Shown: positions 1-8,495, counted from the first letter of the stretch. The stretch: DNA of 61,633 nucleotides from Sphingobacteriales bacterium (GCA_027484425.1 JAIXSZ010000022.1:1-61633), one strand, 5' to 3'. Notes: generated by a model from the letters alone, not told the origin. Made by a program: numbers and translations.

Positions 1-2
1 CA

Positions 3-59
3 TCGCTTTACATAAGCGGCGAAGACAAGTTTGGATTTATTGAACCAATTTATTTTTGA
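3..59 (+). pseudogene. 3' end of a truncated ORF at the window edge
   Basis: An open frame runs from the window edge to a TGA at 57-59 and encodes about 18 residues, including GEDKFGFIEPIYF. The KFGFIEP string resembles the core of WG-type beta repeats, but the piece is too short to assign. It may be the C-terminus of an intact gene that lies outside the window or another orphan fragment of the accessory island. No function is proposed. Confidence 0.35.
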
Positions 60-79
60 TCAAGTTTTCCTATCCAGCA

Positions 80-120
80 CGAGGTTGTTGGTCAGAAAAT
101 AAGACCAACAACGGCGGAAT
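80..120. repeat. 41-bp left arm of a split inverted repeat, with internal hairpin
   Basis: Positions 94-120 are the exact reverse complement of 978-1004 (27 bp), and 80-94 are the exact reverse complement of 1131-1145 (15 bp). The right arm is therefore the same 41-bp sequence interrupted by 126 bp. The left arm also contains its own hairpin: a 10-bp perfect stem (84-93 with 103-112) and a 9-nt loop. The arms enclose the two small genes at 124-947. No transposase lies between them. Confidence 0.75.
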
Positions 121-123
121 AAA

Positions 124-402
124 GTGTATGCGTATCAGTCAAGGACAAACTATGAGTATATACTTGGAACAAAATATCAAAGAAATGTGAAAAAAATGCT
201 CGGAATTCTTACTGATAGGGATGTTAATGGAAATGTTTGGTATAAAAACCTATCTGAAATCAATATGCCTCGAAAAGATGAAACTCCAGTGGGCGCACCC
301 GGATTAACTATATTTGAAAAGGATAAAAAACCGAAAGTTATTGAGCAATATTCTGGAAAGATTGGTGGCTATATTCCACATGAAATAAATACACAAAATT
401 AG
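124..402 (+). CDS. hypothetical protein, possible orphan C-terminal toxin fragment
   Basis: This 92-residue product is unrecognised. It starts at a GTG that directly follows the left inverted-repeat arm, and the frame stays open back into the arm (to 103), so the N-terminus may have been cut off by the repeat. It has no signal peptide or membrane segment and is rich in Lys and Tyr. Its stop is two bases before the ATG of the next gene, which encodes a lipoprotein-like protein. The order short soluble fragment then small lipoprotein recurs three times in the second island (39.9-41.9 kb). By analogy it may be a displaced toxin C-terminus with its immunity gene; this is inference only. Confidence 0.45.
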   Translation: MYAYQSRTNYEYILGTKYQRNVKKMLGILTDRDVNGNVWYKNLSEINMPRKDETPVGAPGLTIFEKDKKPKVIEQYSGKIGGYIPHEINTQN

Positions 403-404
403 AT

Positions 405-947
405 ATGCCTAAACATATAGTAATCATATTTATAGCGTTAATTTTCAATACCGCATGTTGGACTAATAAATCGCCTAAACCCTTGCATGTTTTAAACGAT
501 TCAACTGTGTATAGTAAATCTAACTCTGACTACTTAGAAATTAGTAATGAAATTCAACATCAATACATATGGCGGTCTGGGGTAAAACATCGACCTAAAC
601 TTTATTCCGTTTCTATTAGACACGAAAATGACTGTGATTTGAACAATTATAATTTATCACTTCATTTTGGATATCAACTAGTTTATTTCGGACAATATAG
701 GCACACTTTTCAAGTACCTTTTTTTATTGACCAAAATGCTCCGACTACTATTGATGTATATTTAATAAGGAATAACCAATTAAATATAGTTGTTTACCAT
801 TGGAAAGAAGTTTTTCCTGAATATTATCGGTACGGAGAATTTTACGAATATAACCACGTCGAAATTTGTTTGAAGAAGGACATCCCAAACGACTTTTTTA
901 TTAAGGGAACGTGTGCTATAAAATTAACAAATAAGGATAATAGATAA
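405..947 (+). CDS. small putative lipoprotein, possible immunity protein
   Basis: This is a 180-residue protein with a lipoprotein-type leader: a hydrophobic stretch ending in NTAC at residues 15-18, so Cys18 is the likely lipidated residue. The rest is rich in Tyr, Asn and His and looks like a beta-rich periplasmic domain (for example FGYQLVYFGQYRHTF). I recognise no family. It follows 124-402 by two bases and probably shares its transcript. The pair is enclosed by the split inverted repeat. Codon usage is AT-rich compared with the genes from 3.3 kb onward, suggesting acquired DNA. Immunity function is inferred from context only. Confidence 0.55.
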   Translation: MPKHIVIIFIALIFNTACWTNKSPKPLHVLNDSTVYSKSNSDYLEISNEIQHQYIWRSGVKHRPKLYSVSIRHENDCDLNNYNLSLHFGYQLVYFGQYRHTFQVPFFIDQNAPTTIDVYLIRNNQLNIVVYHWKEVFPEYYRYGEFYEYNHVEICLKKDIPNDFFIKGTCAIKLTNKDNR

Positions 948-977
948 TTCCGTCCTCGTTGTTCCAGATTACGAGAT

Positions 978-1145
978 ATTCCGCCGTTGTTGGTCTTATT
1001 TTCTCCTGTACAACCATCTGCTAACTTGTTGATAATGAGAGTTTTAGAAAAAGAAGTTTAGTAATCCTCCTGAAAGTAACATAAAGTTACAGGTTGTATG
1101 AATTAATCAACGGCATCCCAGTCGATGGATTGACCAACAACCTCG
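978..1145. repeat. right arm of the split inverted repeat, interrupted by 126 bp
   Basis: 978-1004 and 1131-1145 together are the reverse complement of 80-120. The intervening 1005-1130 segment has its own small inverted repeats (TACAACC at 1009-1015 against GGTTGTA at 1092-1098, and GTAAC/GTTAC at 1077-1091). It looks like an insertion into an originally continuous arm. Confidence 0.65.
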
Positions 1146-1165
1146 CGCAGGGAAAATCTACATAG
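1085..1165 (+). pseudogene. short orphan coding remnant
   Basis: This short open frame ends in TAG at 1163-1165 and reads SYRLYELINGIPVDGL and onward. Its composition is protein-like, not random, and it has no start codon. It overlaps the right inverted-repeat arm. It could be a further orphan C-terminal fragment, but at 26 codons chance is a real possibility. Confidence 0.25.
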
Positions 1166-1187
1166 AATAATAATTTAGAAAATCCCG

Positions 1188-1268
1188 TCCGTTGTTCCAG
1201 TTGTTCCGTAGGGTCAACTGGAACTGCCAATAAAAATCGTTCTCCCGAACGCCTTCACTTTCTGGCAG
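1188..1268. repeat. dispersed repeat, copy A (head portion)
   Basis: It starts with a perfect 10-bp stem hairpin (1194-1203 with 1215-1224, 11-nt loop) formed by GTTCCAGTTG and CAACTGGAAC. A second small hairpin CGTTCTCCCGAACG follows, then the motif CCTTCACTTTC. The same order of elements recurs at about 2010, 41089, 41964 and 44123, always in the two accessory islands. The remainder of 948-1397 has only the inverted-repeat arm, a coding remnant, a GGGCGA/TCGCCC hairpin near 1324-1354 and the promoter of the next gene. Confidence 0.8.
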
Positions 1269-1385
1269 CTTCATACTCACAATTACCTCAAAACTCACCT
1301 ATTACCAGCACCTAGCCCCAACTGGGCGAAATATCATAGCGGTGGGTATCGCCCGCCGAAAAATAATTTATTCGGGATATTCACC

Positions 1386-1393
1386 TAATTTTG
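1386..1393 (+). promoter_or_regulatory. putative -7 box of the toxin-antitoxin operon
   Basis: TAATTTTG matches the Bacteroidota TAnnTTTG -7 element, with a TT-rich stretch about 20 bases upstream. It lies only four bases before the antitoxin ATG, which would give a nearly leaderless transcript. Confidence 0.4.
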
Positions 1394-1397
1394 CAAT

Positions 1398-1622
1398 ATG
1401 AAAACTATTCAGCTACATATACCCGACGACCTTGCTGATAAAGTATTGCGCATGACAGGCAATGCTGAAACATACATTATTGAAATGCTACGGTCTAAAA
1501 TTGGTGGGATTGACAGTTCTGGAACACTTTCCGAACAGTATCACCTTGCTGCCCAAGAAAACAAATCCATTCAGAAAGAATTTGTCAGCACAGATATGGA
1601 GGGTTGGGACGATGAATATTAA
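1398..1622 (+). CDS. antitoxin of a MazEF-like module
   Basis: The 74-residue acidic protein (about residues 1-35 MKTIQLHIPDDLADKVLRM and onward) has the look of a small ribbon-helix-helix or MazE-type DNA-binding antitoxin, followed by a disordered acidic tail ending EGWDDEY that would wrap the toxin. The toxin gene starts inside its 3' end (11-base overlap), the usual arrangement for translational coupling. Expected role: neutralise the toxin and autorepress the operon. The exact antitoxin family is not certain. Confidence 0.75.
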   Translation: MKTIQLHIPDDLADKVLRMTGNAETYIIEMLRSKIGGIDSSGTLSEQYHLAAQENKSIQKEFVSTDMEGWDDEY

Positions 1623-1953
1623 CAGAGGTGAAATTTGGCTGGCAAACCTCGACCCTACTATTGGCAGTGAAATTCGCAAGACTCGCCCAGTGGTAATAGT
1701 GTCTAACAATACAAACAATAAGCACAACAATGTTGTTACTATTTTACCCATCACGTCAAATACGACACACGTCTTTGCTTTTGAGGTATTCATTCCAGCA
1801 GGTATTGGAAATTTGCCTAAAGATTCAAAAGCTAAAGCTGACCAAGTACGCACCTTAGATAAGGCTCGCCTGATTAAATTAATTGGGACACTTCCAAGCC
1901 ATATCGTCAAATTAGTTGATAGCGCAATAAAACTTCACATGGATTTGCCTTAA
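1612..1953 (+). CDS. mazF: MazF/PemK-family endoribonuclease toxin
   Basis: The 113-residue protein begins MNINRGEIWLANLDP, followed by RKTRPVVIVSNN and VVTILPITS. These are the hallmark blocks of MazF/PemK mRNA interferases: RG.IW at the N-terminus, the conserved Arg in TRPVVIV, and the Thr/Ser in PITS. Family knowledge says it cleaves mRNA in a sequence-specific way when freed from its antitoxin. I chose the ATG at 1612, not the longer frame starting at 1462, because the extra 50 residues lie in a different frame across the antitoxin gene and the family begins here. A dispersed repeat lies on each side of the pair. Confidence 0.9.
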   Translation: MNINRGEIWLANLDPTIGSEIRKTRPVVIVSNNTNNKHNNVVTILPITSNTTHVFAFEVFIPAGIGNLPKDSKAKADQVRTLDKARLIKLIGTLPSHIVKLVDSAIKLHMDLP

Positions 1954-2009
1954 TGCAAGTACTCAATTAGTTTTTTGCATGTACTGGCAACAGTTTTTCA
2001 ACTGATACC

Positions 2010-2290
2010 ATTCGTTCCTTCGATTCAGTTGGAACAACCAATAAAAATTGTAATACTGAACGCTTTCACTTTCTAGCAGTTTAATTGTTTCCACCTCGGT
2101 TATTGTTTCCCACCATACGTCAGCACATGAGTACATAACAATATAGTACAAGCGTTGTGTTTCACTTGCAATAATTCCACATTTCAAATTGTGGATATCT
2201 TAATTGCTACCACAACTGTTTTGGTATAAGTTGGCGCACTTTTTGCGGCATCAGTAGAGCGTAATCTATACTACGTTAACCCCATAAACC
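2010..2290. repeat. dispersed repeat, copy B (near full length)
   Basis: The head (GTTCC...AGTTGGAACAACCAATAAAA, then the CACTTTC motif) is followed by a tail with TTTCACTTGC, AAATTGTGGATATCTTAAT, a GTTTTGG block and TTGGCGCACTTTTTGCGG. The head matches copies A, C and D. The tail matches 45012-45200 closely. Total length is about 280 bp. It contains no gene: the 74-codon minus-strand frame at 1963-2187 is repeat sequence. Confidence 0.75.
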
Positions 2291-2432
2291 CCTATAATTA
2301 TGTCACTAAATAATCTCCCCAAGCATCACAACAACCATTGCCAATACCCCCCATTGTATACCGCACCTTACCACTAAAACTACCGGAAATTGCCTGCATA
2401 CTTTCAGTAGCCATAGCTTTACGCGAAGGCTA

Positions 2433-3263
2433 CCGGAAAAGTGAATAGTATTGATAATCAACTACTTAAGTGCCAAAACACATGAAAACACCGGAAACAA
2501 ACCGGAAATTAATAATAAACCCAATATGACTACAGAAGACCAGTACATCATCCCTAATCAACCGAATAAAAAAAATCAGATGAATCAGCGGTTCAGACAA
2601 ACGCCAACCAGAAAACGCCTACACACCGGAAAAGTGAATAGTATTGATAATCAACGAGTTAACCACCAAAACCCATGAAAACACCGGAAACAAACCGGAA
2701 AATAACAATAAACCCAATATGACTACAGAACACCAGTATATCATCTCTAATCAACGGAATCAAAAGAATCAGATGAATCAGCGGTTCAGACAATCCCCCA
2801 ACCGGAAAACGCCTACATACCGGAAAAATGAATAGTATTGATAATCAACGAGTTAACCGCCAAAACACATGAAAACACCGGAAACAAACCGGAAATTAAC
2901 AATAAACCTAATATAACTACAGAAGACCAATATATCATCTCTAATCAACGGAATCAAAAGAATCAGATGAATCAGCGGTTCAGACAATCCCCCAACCGGA
3001 AAACACCTACATACCGGAAAAGTGAATAGTATTGATAATCAATGAGTTAACCCCAAAAACACATGAAAACACCGGAAACAAACCGGAAATTAGTAATAAA
3101 CACAATATGAAAACAGAAGGACTAACTAACAAAGATGAGAACACCACCCAAAGTCACCACATCACCCACCGGAAAACACCTACAAACCGGAAAAGTGAAT
3201 AGTATTGATAATCAATGACTTAAGTACCAAAACACATGAAAACACCGGAAACAAACCGGAAAT
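2433..3263. repeat. tandem array of about 193-bp units
   Basis: Copies of a core beginning CCGGAAAA.TGAATAGTATTG start at 2433, 2626, 2820, 3015 and 3187, so the units are 193, 194, 195 and 172 bp, and the fifth copy is partial. Each core of about 75 bp carries CCGGAAA three times and the near-palindrome TTGATAATCAA. The first three spacers are close copies of each other; the spacer after 3015 has diverged. Small frames inside the array shift with unit length and are not genes. The array ends about 85 bp before the S41 gene. Confidence 0.9.
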
Positions 3264-3298
3264 GAACGATCACTTAACAACCACCTTAACAATATTTG

Positions 3299-3330
3299 TT
3301 GCAATATGAGCCCAACAGGTTATAATTTAG
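3299..3330 (+). promoter_or_regulatory. putative promoter of the S41-family gene
   Basis: TTG at 3299-3301 and TAATTTAG at 3323-3330 are 21 bases apart, close to the Bacteroidota TTG / TAnnTTTG pattern with one mismatch. It lies directly after the tandem array. Confidence 0.35.
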
Positions 3331-3348
3331 CGCTCACAATAGCAGCTT

Positions 3349-5097
3349 ATGTCATTAAAAGGGTTTATATTAATAATAGTTTTTGGTTGTTTAGCAGCGT
3401 TTCAGGGTAGGGCACAAAACAATAAACCAGCCAGCACAGATACCTCATTTGCTACTAGTTCGCGCATTACTGCCATTTGGCTACACGACAACAAAGTAAA
3501 AGAACTTACTAACCTGGGTATGTTATGGGGATTTATCAAATACCATCACCCAGCAGTGGCGCAGGGCAACATAAACATGGATGCTGCCTTATTTACAGTA
3601 CTACCCCAAGTTTTGGCAGCCCCCAATACCGACTCTGCCAATTCCGTAATGCAGCGCTGGATAGATGGTTTTGGAAAACCACAACCCTGCACACAATGCA
3701 AACAATATGAAAAATCTAATGTTACCAAACTCATGCCAGATTATGGTTATCTGTTTGAGAAAGACAACCTACCCATATCACTACAAGAAAAATTAGAATA
3801 TATACGACTCAATAGTGGTGCTGGCATGGGGCATTACTACATCCAGATACAACCCGGTACTGGTATCCCCATATTCACCAACGAAAGACAATATGAGAAC
3901 CCCTATCCCGATGCTGGTGTCAGGCTATTATCACTCTTTAGGTTTTGGAATATGATCCAGTATTACTACCCCCACAAGCACCTTGTAGATGCCAACTGGA
4001 ATCAGATATTAGGGCAGCTCATACCCACCTTCTGTAACGCCACAAATACGATAGAATACCAGATGGCTTGCCTAAAATTACTTACCCGCATACAAGACGC
4101 CAATGCCACACTCTATGGCAATACTCAGCCGCTAAATGAGGCTATGGGCAAGTATATACTACCGTTTACAGCACAGTTTATGGAGGACAGACTGGTAGTA
4201 ACGGGCCATTATAAAGACCAGTTAAATACCAAAAACAACGTAAAACCCGGAGACATCATAGAGCAAATAGATGGCCTAGGCATACTCGATCTCATTCGTA
4301 AATACATGGATATTACCCCCGCGTCTAACTATGAAGCCAAGCTACATAACATGGTCTCATCTACTGGTGCTATGTTGCGCAGCAATACCAAAGAAGCTAC
4401 AATAACCATCATAAGAGACGGTAAACCCCAAAACATAAAACTAAACCGCATAGAAGTAGATACCACCATGCAGCTCGTAGACGATGGTATTGCTACCACT
4501 AAAACAACCCAAATATTGCCCGGCAACATCGGCTACCTTAACCACGGCTCACTGGCAAAGGGGGACCTAACCAAGGTTAAAGAAATGATGGCAGGTACCA
4601 AGGGGTTGATAATAGACATGCGTTGCTACTCAAGGGTGTATATCATGAGCGAGTACAAGTCGTGGCTCAAATCCACTAATGCCTCTTATTTGAGATATGC
4701 TTTTATGAACATCAATCATCCAGGTGTATTTGATATAGCCCCAGCTGTGCCAAGCTATAACGACGCAAATGAAAACAGCTATAAGGGTAAGCTGATAGTG
4801 CTGGTAGATAGCCGCACCAAGGGCACTACCGAGTTTCATACCATGATGTTACAGTCAATACCCGGTGTCAAGCTAGTAGGTAGCACCACCGCTGGCACTG
4901 ATGGCAACAGATCTGAAGTAACATTGCCAGGGGGAGTATATACCTACTTTTCGGGGCACGGAGTACTATACCCCGGTGCTACCGAAACCCAGCACAAAGG
5001 CTTGCGGATAGACAAAGAAGTACGCCCTTCGATTGCAGGTATAATAGCAGGCAAGGACGAAGTGCTTGAGGCAGCTATCAAAATGATAAATGAATAG
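3349..5097 (+). CDS. S41 (C-terminal processing) peptidase-like protein lacking the nucleophilic Ser
   Basis: The 582-residue secreted protein has a signal peptide (residues 1-22, ending GRAQ). A helical N-terminal domain is followed by a PDZ-like segment near 295-360 (VKPGDIIEQIDG) and an S41 catalytic domain from about 390 to the end (GYLNHG, KGLIIDMR, IVLVDSRTKGTTEF, VGSTTAGTDGNRSEV). In relatives of this subgroup the fifth block reads T-x-S-x-A-E-Y with Ser as nucleophile. Here the aligned residue is Gly492 (codon GGC at 4822-4824), so it may be a non-catalytic scaffold or use a neighbouring Thr. No clear operon partner. The first tandem repeat array ends just upstream. Confidence 0.8.
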   Translation: MSLKGFILIIVFGCLAAFQGRAQNNKPASTDTSFATSSRITAIWLHDNKVKELTNLGMLWGFIKYHHPAVAQGNINMDAALFTVLPQVLAAPNTDSANSVMQRWIDGFGKPQPCTQCKQYEKSNVTKLMPDYGYLFEKDNLPISLQEKLEYIRLNSGAGMGHYYIQIQPGTGIPIFTNERQYENPYPDAGVRLLSLFRFWNMIQYYYPHKHLVDANWNQILGQLIPTFCNATNTIEYQMACLKLLTRIQDANATLYGNTQPLNEAMGKYILPFTAQFMEDRLVVTGHYKDQLNTKNNVKPGDIIEQIDGLGILDLIRKYMDITPASNYEAKLHNMVSSTGAMLRSNTKEATITIIRDGKPQNIKLNRIEVDTTMQLVDDGIATTKTTQILPGNIGYLNHGSLAKGDLTKVKEMMAGTKGLIIDMRCYSRVYIMSEYKSWLKSTNASYLRYAFMNINHPGVFDIAPAVPSYNDANENSYKGKLIVLVDSRTKGTTEFHTMMLQSIPGVKLVGSTTAGTDGNRSEVTLPGGVYTYFSGHGVLYPGATETQHKGLRIDKEVRPSIAGIIAGKDEVLEAAIKMINE

Positions 5098-5170
5098 TAA
5101 TGCGCTTATGATTAAAATCAGTGTTGAGGTGGTGTTATTGTCGTAACTTCATAGTCTAAAAAATGCACCT

Positions 5171-5992
5171 ATGTCTTACATCATCGCCACTACCGATTTC
5201 TCTGCCGTATCCGAAAACGCAGTCCATTATGCCGCCGCACTGGCCGCACAATACCATATGGATATCGTGCTGCTACACACATTCACTTTTCCGGTAATGG
5301 TGGGCGATATAGCCATTCCCGCATCGCTGATTGATGATACCCAAACTGATGCACAGAAGCGGGCGGAACAAATGGTAAAACAGATGGCTGATGCACATCC
5401 GGGTCTCAGTATTAGCACCATAGTATCTATGGGCGATATTTTGGATCGTATAGAGCAATATGCAGCCGAGCGTAAACACCCAGAGCTAGTAGTAATGGGC
5501 AATAGCAATACCTCTGGCGACTCTGCTTGGTTTCTCAGTACCCTCAAGTCTGCAGCCAATAATCTGCCCTATCCTATATTGGCTATACCGCCGGGTATTT
5601 CTTACATGCAGCCTGCCAATATTTGCATTGCTACAGACTTTGAGCAGCCCGAAAATACCAGTGCATTAGAGCAACTAAATGACATAAGAACACAGCTAGG
5701 CGCAGACCTACACGTGCTGTATGTGCAGGAAGATATATCCTACAACAGCGAAACGGAGCTAAACGACATCATAGAAAACAGCACCCTCAAGAACGCTCAT
5801 TACCACTTTGTCAATAAAGTAAACGTCAATGTTGACGAAGAGATACTCGATTTCTGCAGGGTCAATAAGTACGATTGGTTAGTAGTAGTACCCGGCAAAT
5901 ACTCATTTTTCGAACGCATATTTCACCACAGTCACACCAAAGCCATAGCTAGCTCCGCAGATTTACCATTGCTCATTTTGCACGGCAAATAA
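5171..5992 (+). CDS. tandem universal stress protein (UspA family)
   Basis: This 273-residue cytoplasmic protein has two Usp domains, about residues 1-142 and 148-273. Each starts with the typical beta-strand plus D-F/S block (YIIATTDFSAVSENAVHYAA and NICIATDFEQPENTSAL). The ATP-binding G-x2-G-x9-G-S loop is poorly conserved: the first domain has VVMGNSNTSGDSAWF, and the second has VVVPGKYSFFERIFHHSHTK. It may therefore not bind ATP. Double-domain Usp proteins are common in Bacteroidota and are linked to stress or starvation survival. It stands alone between an S41 gene and a convergent deacetylase. Confidence 0.9.
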   Translation: MSYIIATTDFSAVSENAVHYAAALAAQYHMDIVLLHTFTFPVMVGDIAIPASLIDDTQTDAQKRAEQMVKQMADAHPGLSISTIVSMGDILDRIEQYAAERKHPELVVMGNSNTSGDSAWFLSTLKSAANNLPYPILAIPPGISYMQPANICIATDFEQPENTSALEQLNDIRTQLGADLHVLYVQEDISYNSETELNDIIENSTLKNAHYHFVNKVNVNVDEEILDFCRVNKYDWLVVVPGKYSFFERIFHHSHTKAIASSADLPLLILHGK

Positions 5993-6011
5993 GTTCTATC
6001 TTATGGTGTGT

Positions 6012-6044
6012 GACCTCAAGGGTATTTTTAACCCGCAATAGGTC
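6012..6044. terminator. nested hairpin between convergent genes
   Basis: GACCT (6012-6016) pairs with AGGTC (6040-6044), and an inner GGGT (6020-6023) pairs with ACCC (6031-6034) around a T-rich loop. It sits exactly between the stops of the Usp gene and the minus-strand deacetylase. No long U-tract follows, so termination is only probable. Confidence 0.4.
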
Positions 6045-8495
6045 TTATTTGCCCACACTTAGCATGTTTAGCAGCAGCCTTATAGCACCCTTATTGCCTA
6101 CCGGCAACTGGCGCGAGAAGGCAAGGCTGGTAAAGATATAATGCCCCTTGCCTGTGGCTGCATATAGTATGCCGCTAGTAAGGGCTGGTTCGCCACTATC
6201 GCTCATAGACAATAGGGTAGCGTAGCGGTCGTCCCACTCAGTTGGGAAGTTAAGCGCGCGCTCCTGCACCCATCCATCAAAGTCAGTATTGTCTATCTTG
6301 TTGGGGTAGGTAAGCAGTTTATGAGTAGGTGCTGTAAGCGTCACCGCAGCATCTTCCTCCGTCACCCTCTTGTTAGACAGCTTCAGTGGGTAAGGCCCCA
6401 GTTGGGTAGTTGCCATATCGTTTAGGGTGTTGTGTTGTATCACCAACGTGCCACCATTTTGGGCATATTGCAGCAGCAGGGGCATCCAGTATGCCATACG
6501 TTTTTCGGCATTTACCACCCTTATACCTGTTAGGATCGCATCATACTTGCTCAGGTTAGCTACATCAGCAAAGTCAGCGTCTTTCAGTATATCCACCTCC
6601 ATGCCTGCCAGTCGCAGCAGGGTAGGTATGTTGTCGCCAGCACCTTCTACATAGCCTATGCGTTTTGCAGTGTATTTCCAAGTGGGTTGTAGCACTTTGG
6701 CTTTAGGAGTAGTGAAGTATTGCATTGCAGGCAAGTGAGGGTACTGTATCAGGTGCAGTGCGCCTGCATTGGGTGTGCTCAGCATGGGCACTATACTGTA
6801 GTCTTTGCCATTACTTACAGCTATGTTAAAGGTGATTAGTGTATCCGTACCTTTTCTCAGGTTCAGTCCTTGCAGCTCATAGACTGGTTTGGTAGTCTGG
6901 TCAGATACTATGCTCAGGTAGCCACCATTCATTTCTTTGTAGGCATGTATACGCACAGCTGCTGTTACTGAGCCATCGGCGCGGGCAATCATCACATCAT
7001 TGCTAAATGCTATAGCGGCATCGGGCACTATGCGCAGTTGCTCCACCACATCGCCCTTTACAGGGTCTAGTTTTTTATAAGAGTAAGGCACATTCATGCT
7101 GAATTGCTCACCCGCTACACTCAGCAGCAGGGTAGCTTGTAGCGATGTAGGCGTTTGTGGCAGTCCTGCGGTGGCATCGGTGGGCATGTAGTACAAGTAG
7201 GGATTGCCACTGCTGCGCTCCAGCCAGTAAGGCTGTGTGATGGGTGTGTTGGTAGGTATGGTTTGTTTGTGCTCAATAGTTAGTAGTGAGTCGTATGGTA
7301 GTCGCAGATTGGTCGTAGAGTCATTACCACCCCAATCTATGCTTTTGAGTGTCACTGGCACTGATGACCTTGCTATTACCCTGAGTGTAAAGGGCAGTTC
7401 TTCCCCCTTCACAGCTTCGGGTTGGCGGGTATAGTATTCTACCATTATACCTGCACAGTGAAGGATGGCTTCGTCTATTTCATTCAGTTTTTGTACCCGC
7501 CAGTAGCTATCCTTTACGCCATTTATTTTTTTGCGCACAGCGATCAATGCAGGTATGCTGGCATCAGGCTTCAGGGAGTTGAAGTTGTCAAGTATCTTCT
7601 GCAGGTCTTCCCCTATGTCTTTCCGGCCCACTCGTCCCCAAGTGATGTCTATACCATCAAACATGGATACCTTAAAGCTGTCACCAGCTACTAGTTTAAA
7701 GTATTCTGTTTGTATACCTGGCACGCTAGGGGTACCTGCACCCTGACTCTTGTGTATGCTGCGGCTATGCCCTGCTAGTTCTCCCACTCCCATACCCATA
7801 GACGGTAAATACTGACCCACCGCCAGCTTAAATTGGTCTTCGGACGTAGTATTGCGGGTACCAAAGCGGTAGGTGTTCAGTAGCAGTCGTTTAGGCTGCC
7901 AGGCAGGGAATCGGTCTATCTGCTGCTTAAACTGCGATTTATCGCCAGCGGCTTTGTAGCTCATTTCTGCTATAAATGCCGATGCCGCATGCTGACCATG
8001 TCCAGCCATACTATCGGGCGGAAAGCGGCAGATAACTACATCAGGTCGCAACCTACGTATAGCCAACACTGCATCTTCAGTCAACTGTTCTTTAGGCCAA
8101 TGCCTGAAAGTCTCTTCGTGGTTCTTAGAAAAGCCAAAGTCTATAGCTCGGGTAAAGAACTGCTCTGCACCATCCATTTTGCGGGCTTCTATCAGCTCGT
8201 GGGTGCGTATCAGGCCCAGCGCCTCGCTTTGTTCACTACCTAGCAGGTTTTGTCCGCCATCGCCACGCGTCAGCGACAGGTAGGCGGTACGTATGTGCTG
8301 GTCATTTACCAGATAGGCAAGCAGCCGTGTATTTTCATCATCTGGGTGAGCTGCTACATACAGCACACTGGTCAGGTGGCGCAGTCGGGCTATTTCATGG
8401 TAAATGTTCCCTGCTGTGGCAGGGCGCACTTGCTGTGCTGTGGCTATAAACGAGGTAAACAGAGTGCCTATGGCTAAAACGTATTTTTTGTACAT
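6045..8495 (-). CDS. secreted PIG-L (LmbE-like) deacetylase with C-terminal glutamine-amidotransferase-like domain
   Basis: The 816-residue protein has a signal peptide (MYKKYVLAIGTLFTSFIATAQ). The PIG-L domain, residues about 40-220, shows the zinc motif AHPDDE, then LTRGDGGQN, RTHELIEARKMDG and the distal His block GHGQHAASAF. This family removes N-acetyl groups from sugar-containing substrates. A middle beta-rich region follows (about 350-600). The last ~200 residues (GYVEGAGDNIPTLLRLAGM, YDAILTGIRV, GGTLVIQHN) resemble a class-I glutamine amidotransferase-like fold. This long architecture recurs in Bacteroidota. I start at the ATG at 8495 because the longer frame begins with TTG four codons upstream. 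Substrate unknown. Confidence 0.85.
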   Translation of the reverse strand: MYKKYVLAIGTLFTSFIATAQQVRPATAGNIYHEIARLRHLTSVLYVAAHPDDENTRLLAYLVNDQHIRTAYLSLTRGDGGQNLLGSEQSEALGLIRTHELIEARKMDGAEQFFTRAIDFGFSKNHEETFRHWPKEQLTEDAVLAIRRLRPDVVICRFPPDSMAGHGQHAASAFIAEMSYKAAGDKSQFKQQIDRFPAWQPKRLLLNTYRFGTRNTTSEDQFKLAVGQYLPSMGMGVGELAGHSRSIHKSQGAGTPSVPGIQTEYFKLVAGDSFKVSMFDGIDITWGRVGRKDIGEDLQKILDNFNSLKPDASIPALIAVRKKINGVKDSYWRVQKLNEIDEAILHCAGIMVEYYTRQPEAVKGEELPFTLRVIARSSVPVTLKSIDWGGNDSTTNLRLPYDSLLTIEHKQTIPTNTPITQPYWLERSSGNPYLYYMPTDATAGLPQTPTSLQATLLLSVAGEQFSMNVPYSYKKLDPVKGDVVEQLRIVPDAAIAFSNDVMIARADGSVTAAVRIHAYKEMNGGYLSIVSDQTTKPVYELQGLNLRKGTDTLITFNIAVSNGKDYSIVPMLSTPNAGALHLIQYPHLPAMQYFTTPKAKVLQPTWKYTAKRIGYVEGAGDNIPTLLRLAGMEVDILKDADFADVANLSKYDAILTGIRVVNAEKRMAYWMPLLLQYAQNGGTLVIQHNTLNDMATTQLGPYPLKLSNKRVTEEDAAVTLTAPTHKLLTYPNKIDNTDFDGWVQERALNFPTEWDDRYATLLSMSDSGEPALTSGILYAATGKGHYIFTSLAFSRQLPVGNKGAIRLLLNMLSVGK

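Noticed and set aside
80-1145. Integron-type attC sites
   Set aside because: The inverted repeats lack the paired GTTRRRY/RYYYAAC cores in the right spacing, and no integrase is present in the window.
1963-2187. Minus-strand 74-codon frame
   Set aside because: It is composed of dispersed-repeat sequence. No similar frame is kept in the other copies.
2451-3029. Three small plus-strand frames (63-75 codons) with similar peptides
   Set aside because: They are the tandem repeat translated. They shift with unit length and lack independent ribosome sites.
2433-3263. CRISPR array
   Set aside because: Units are 172-195 bp with similar spacers. No short repeat/unique spacer pattern and no cas genes.
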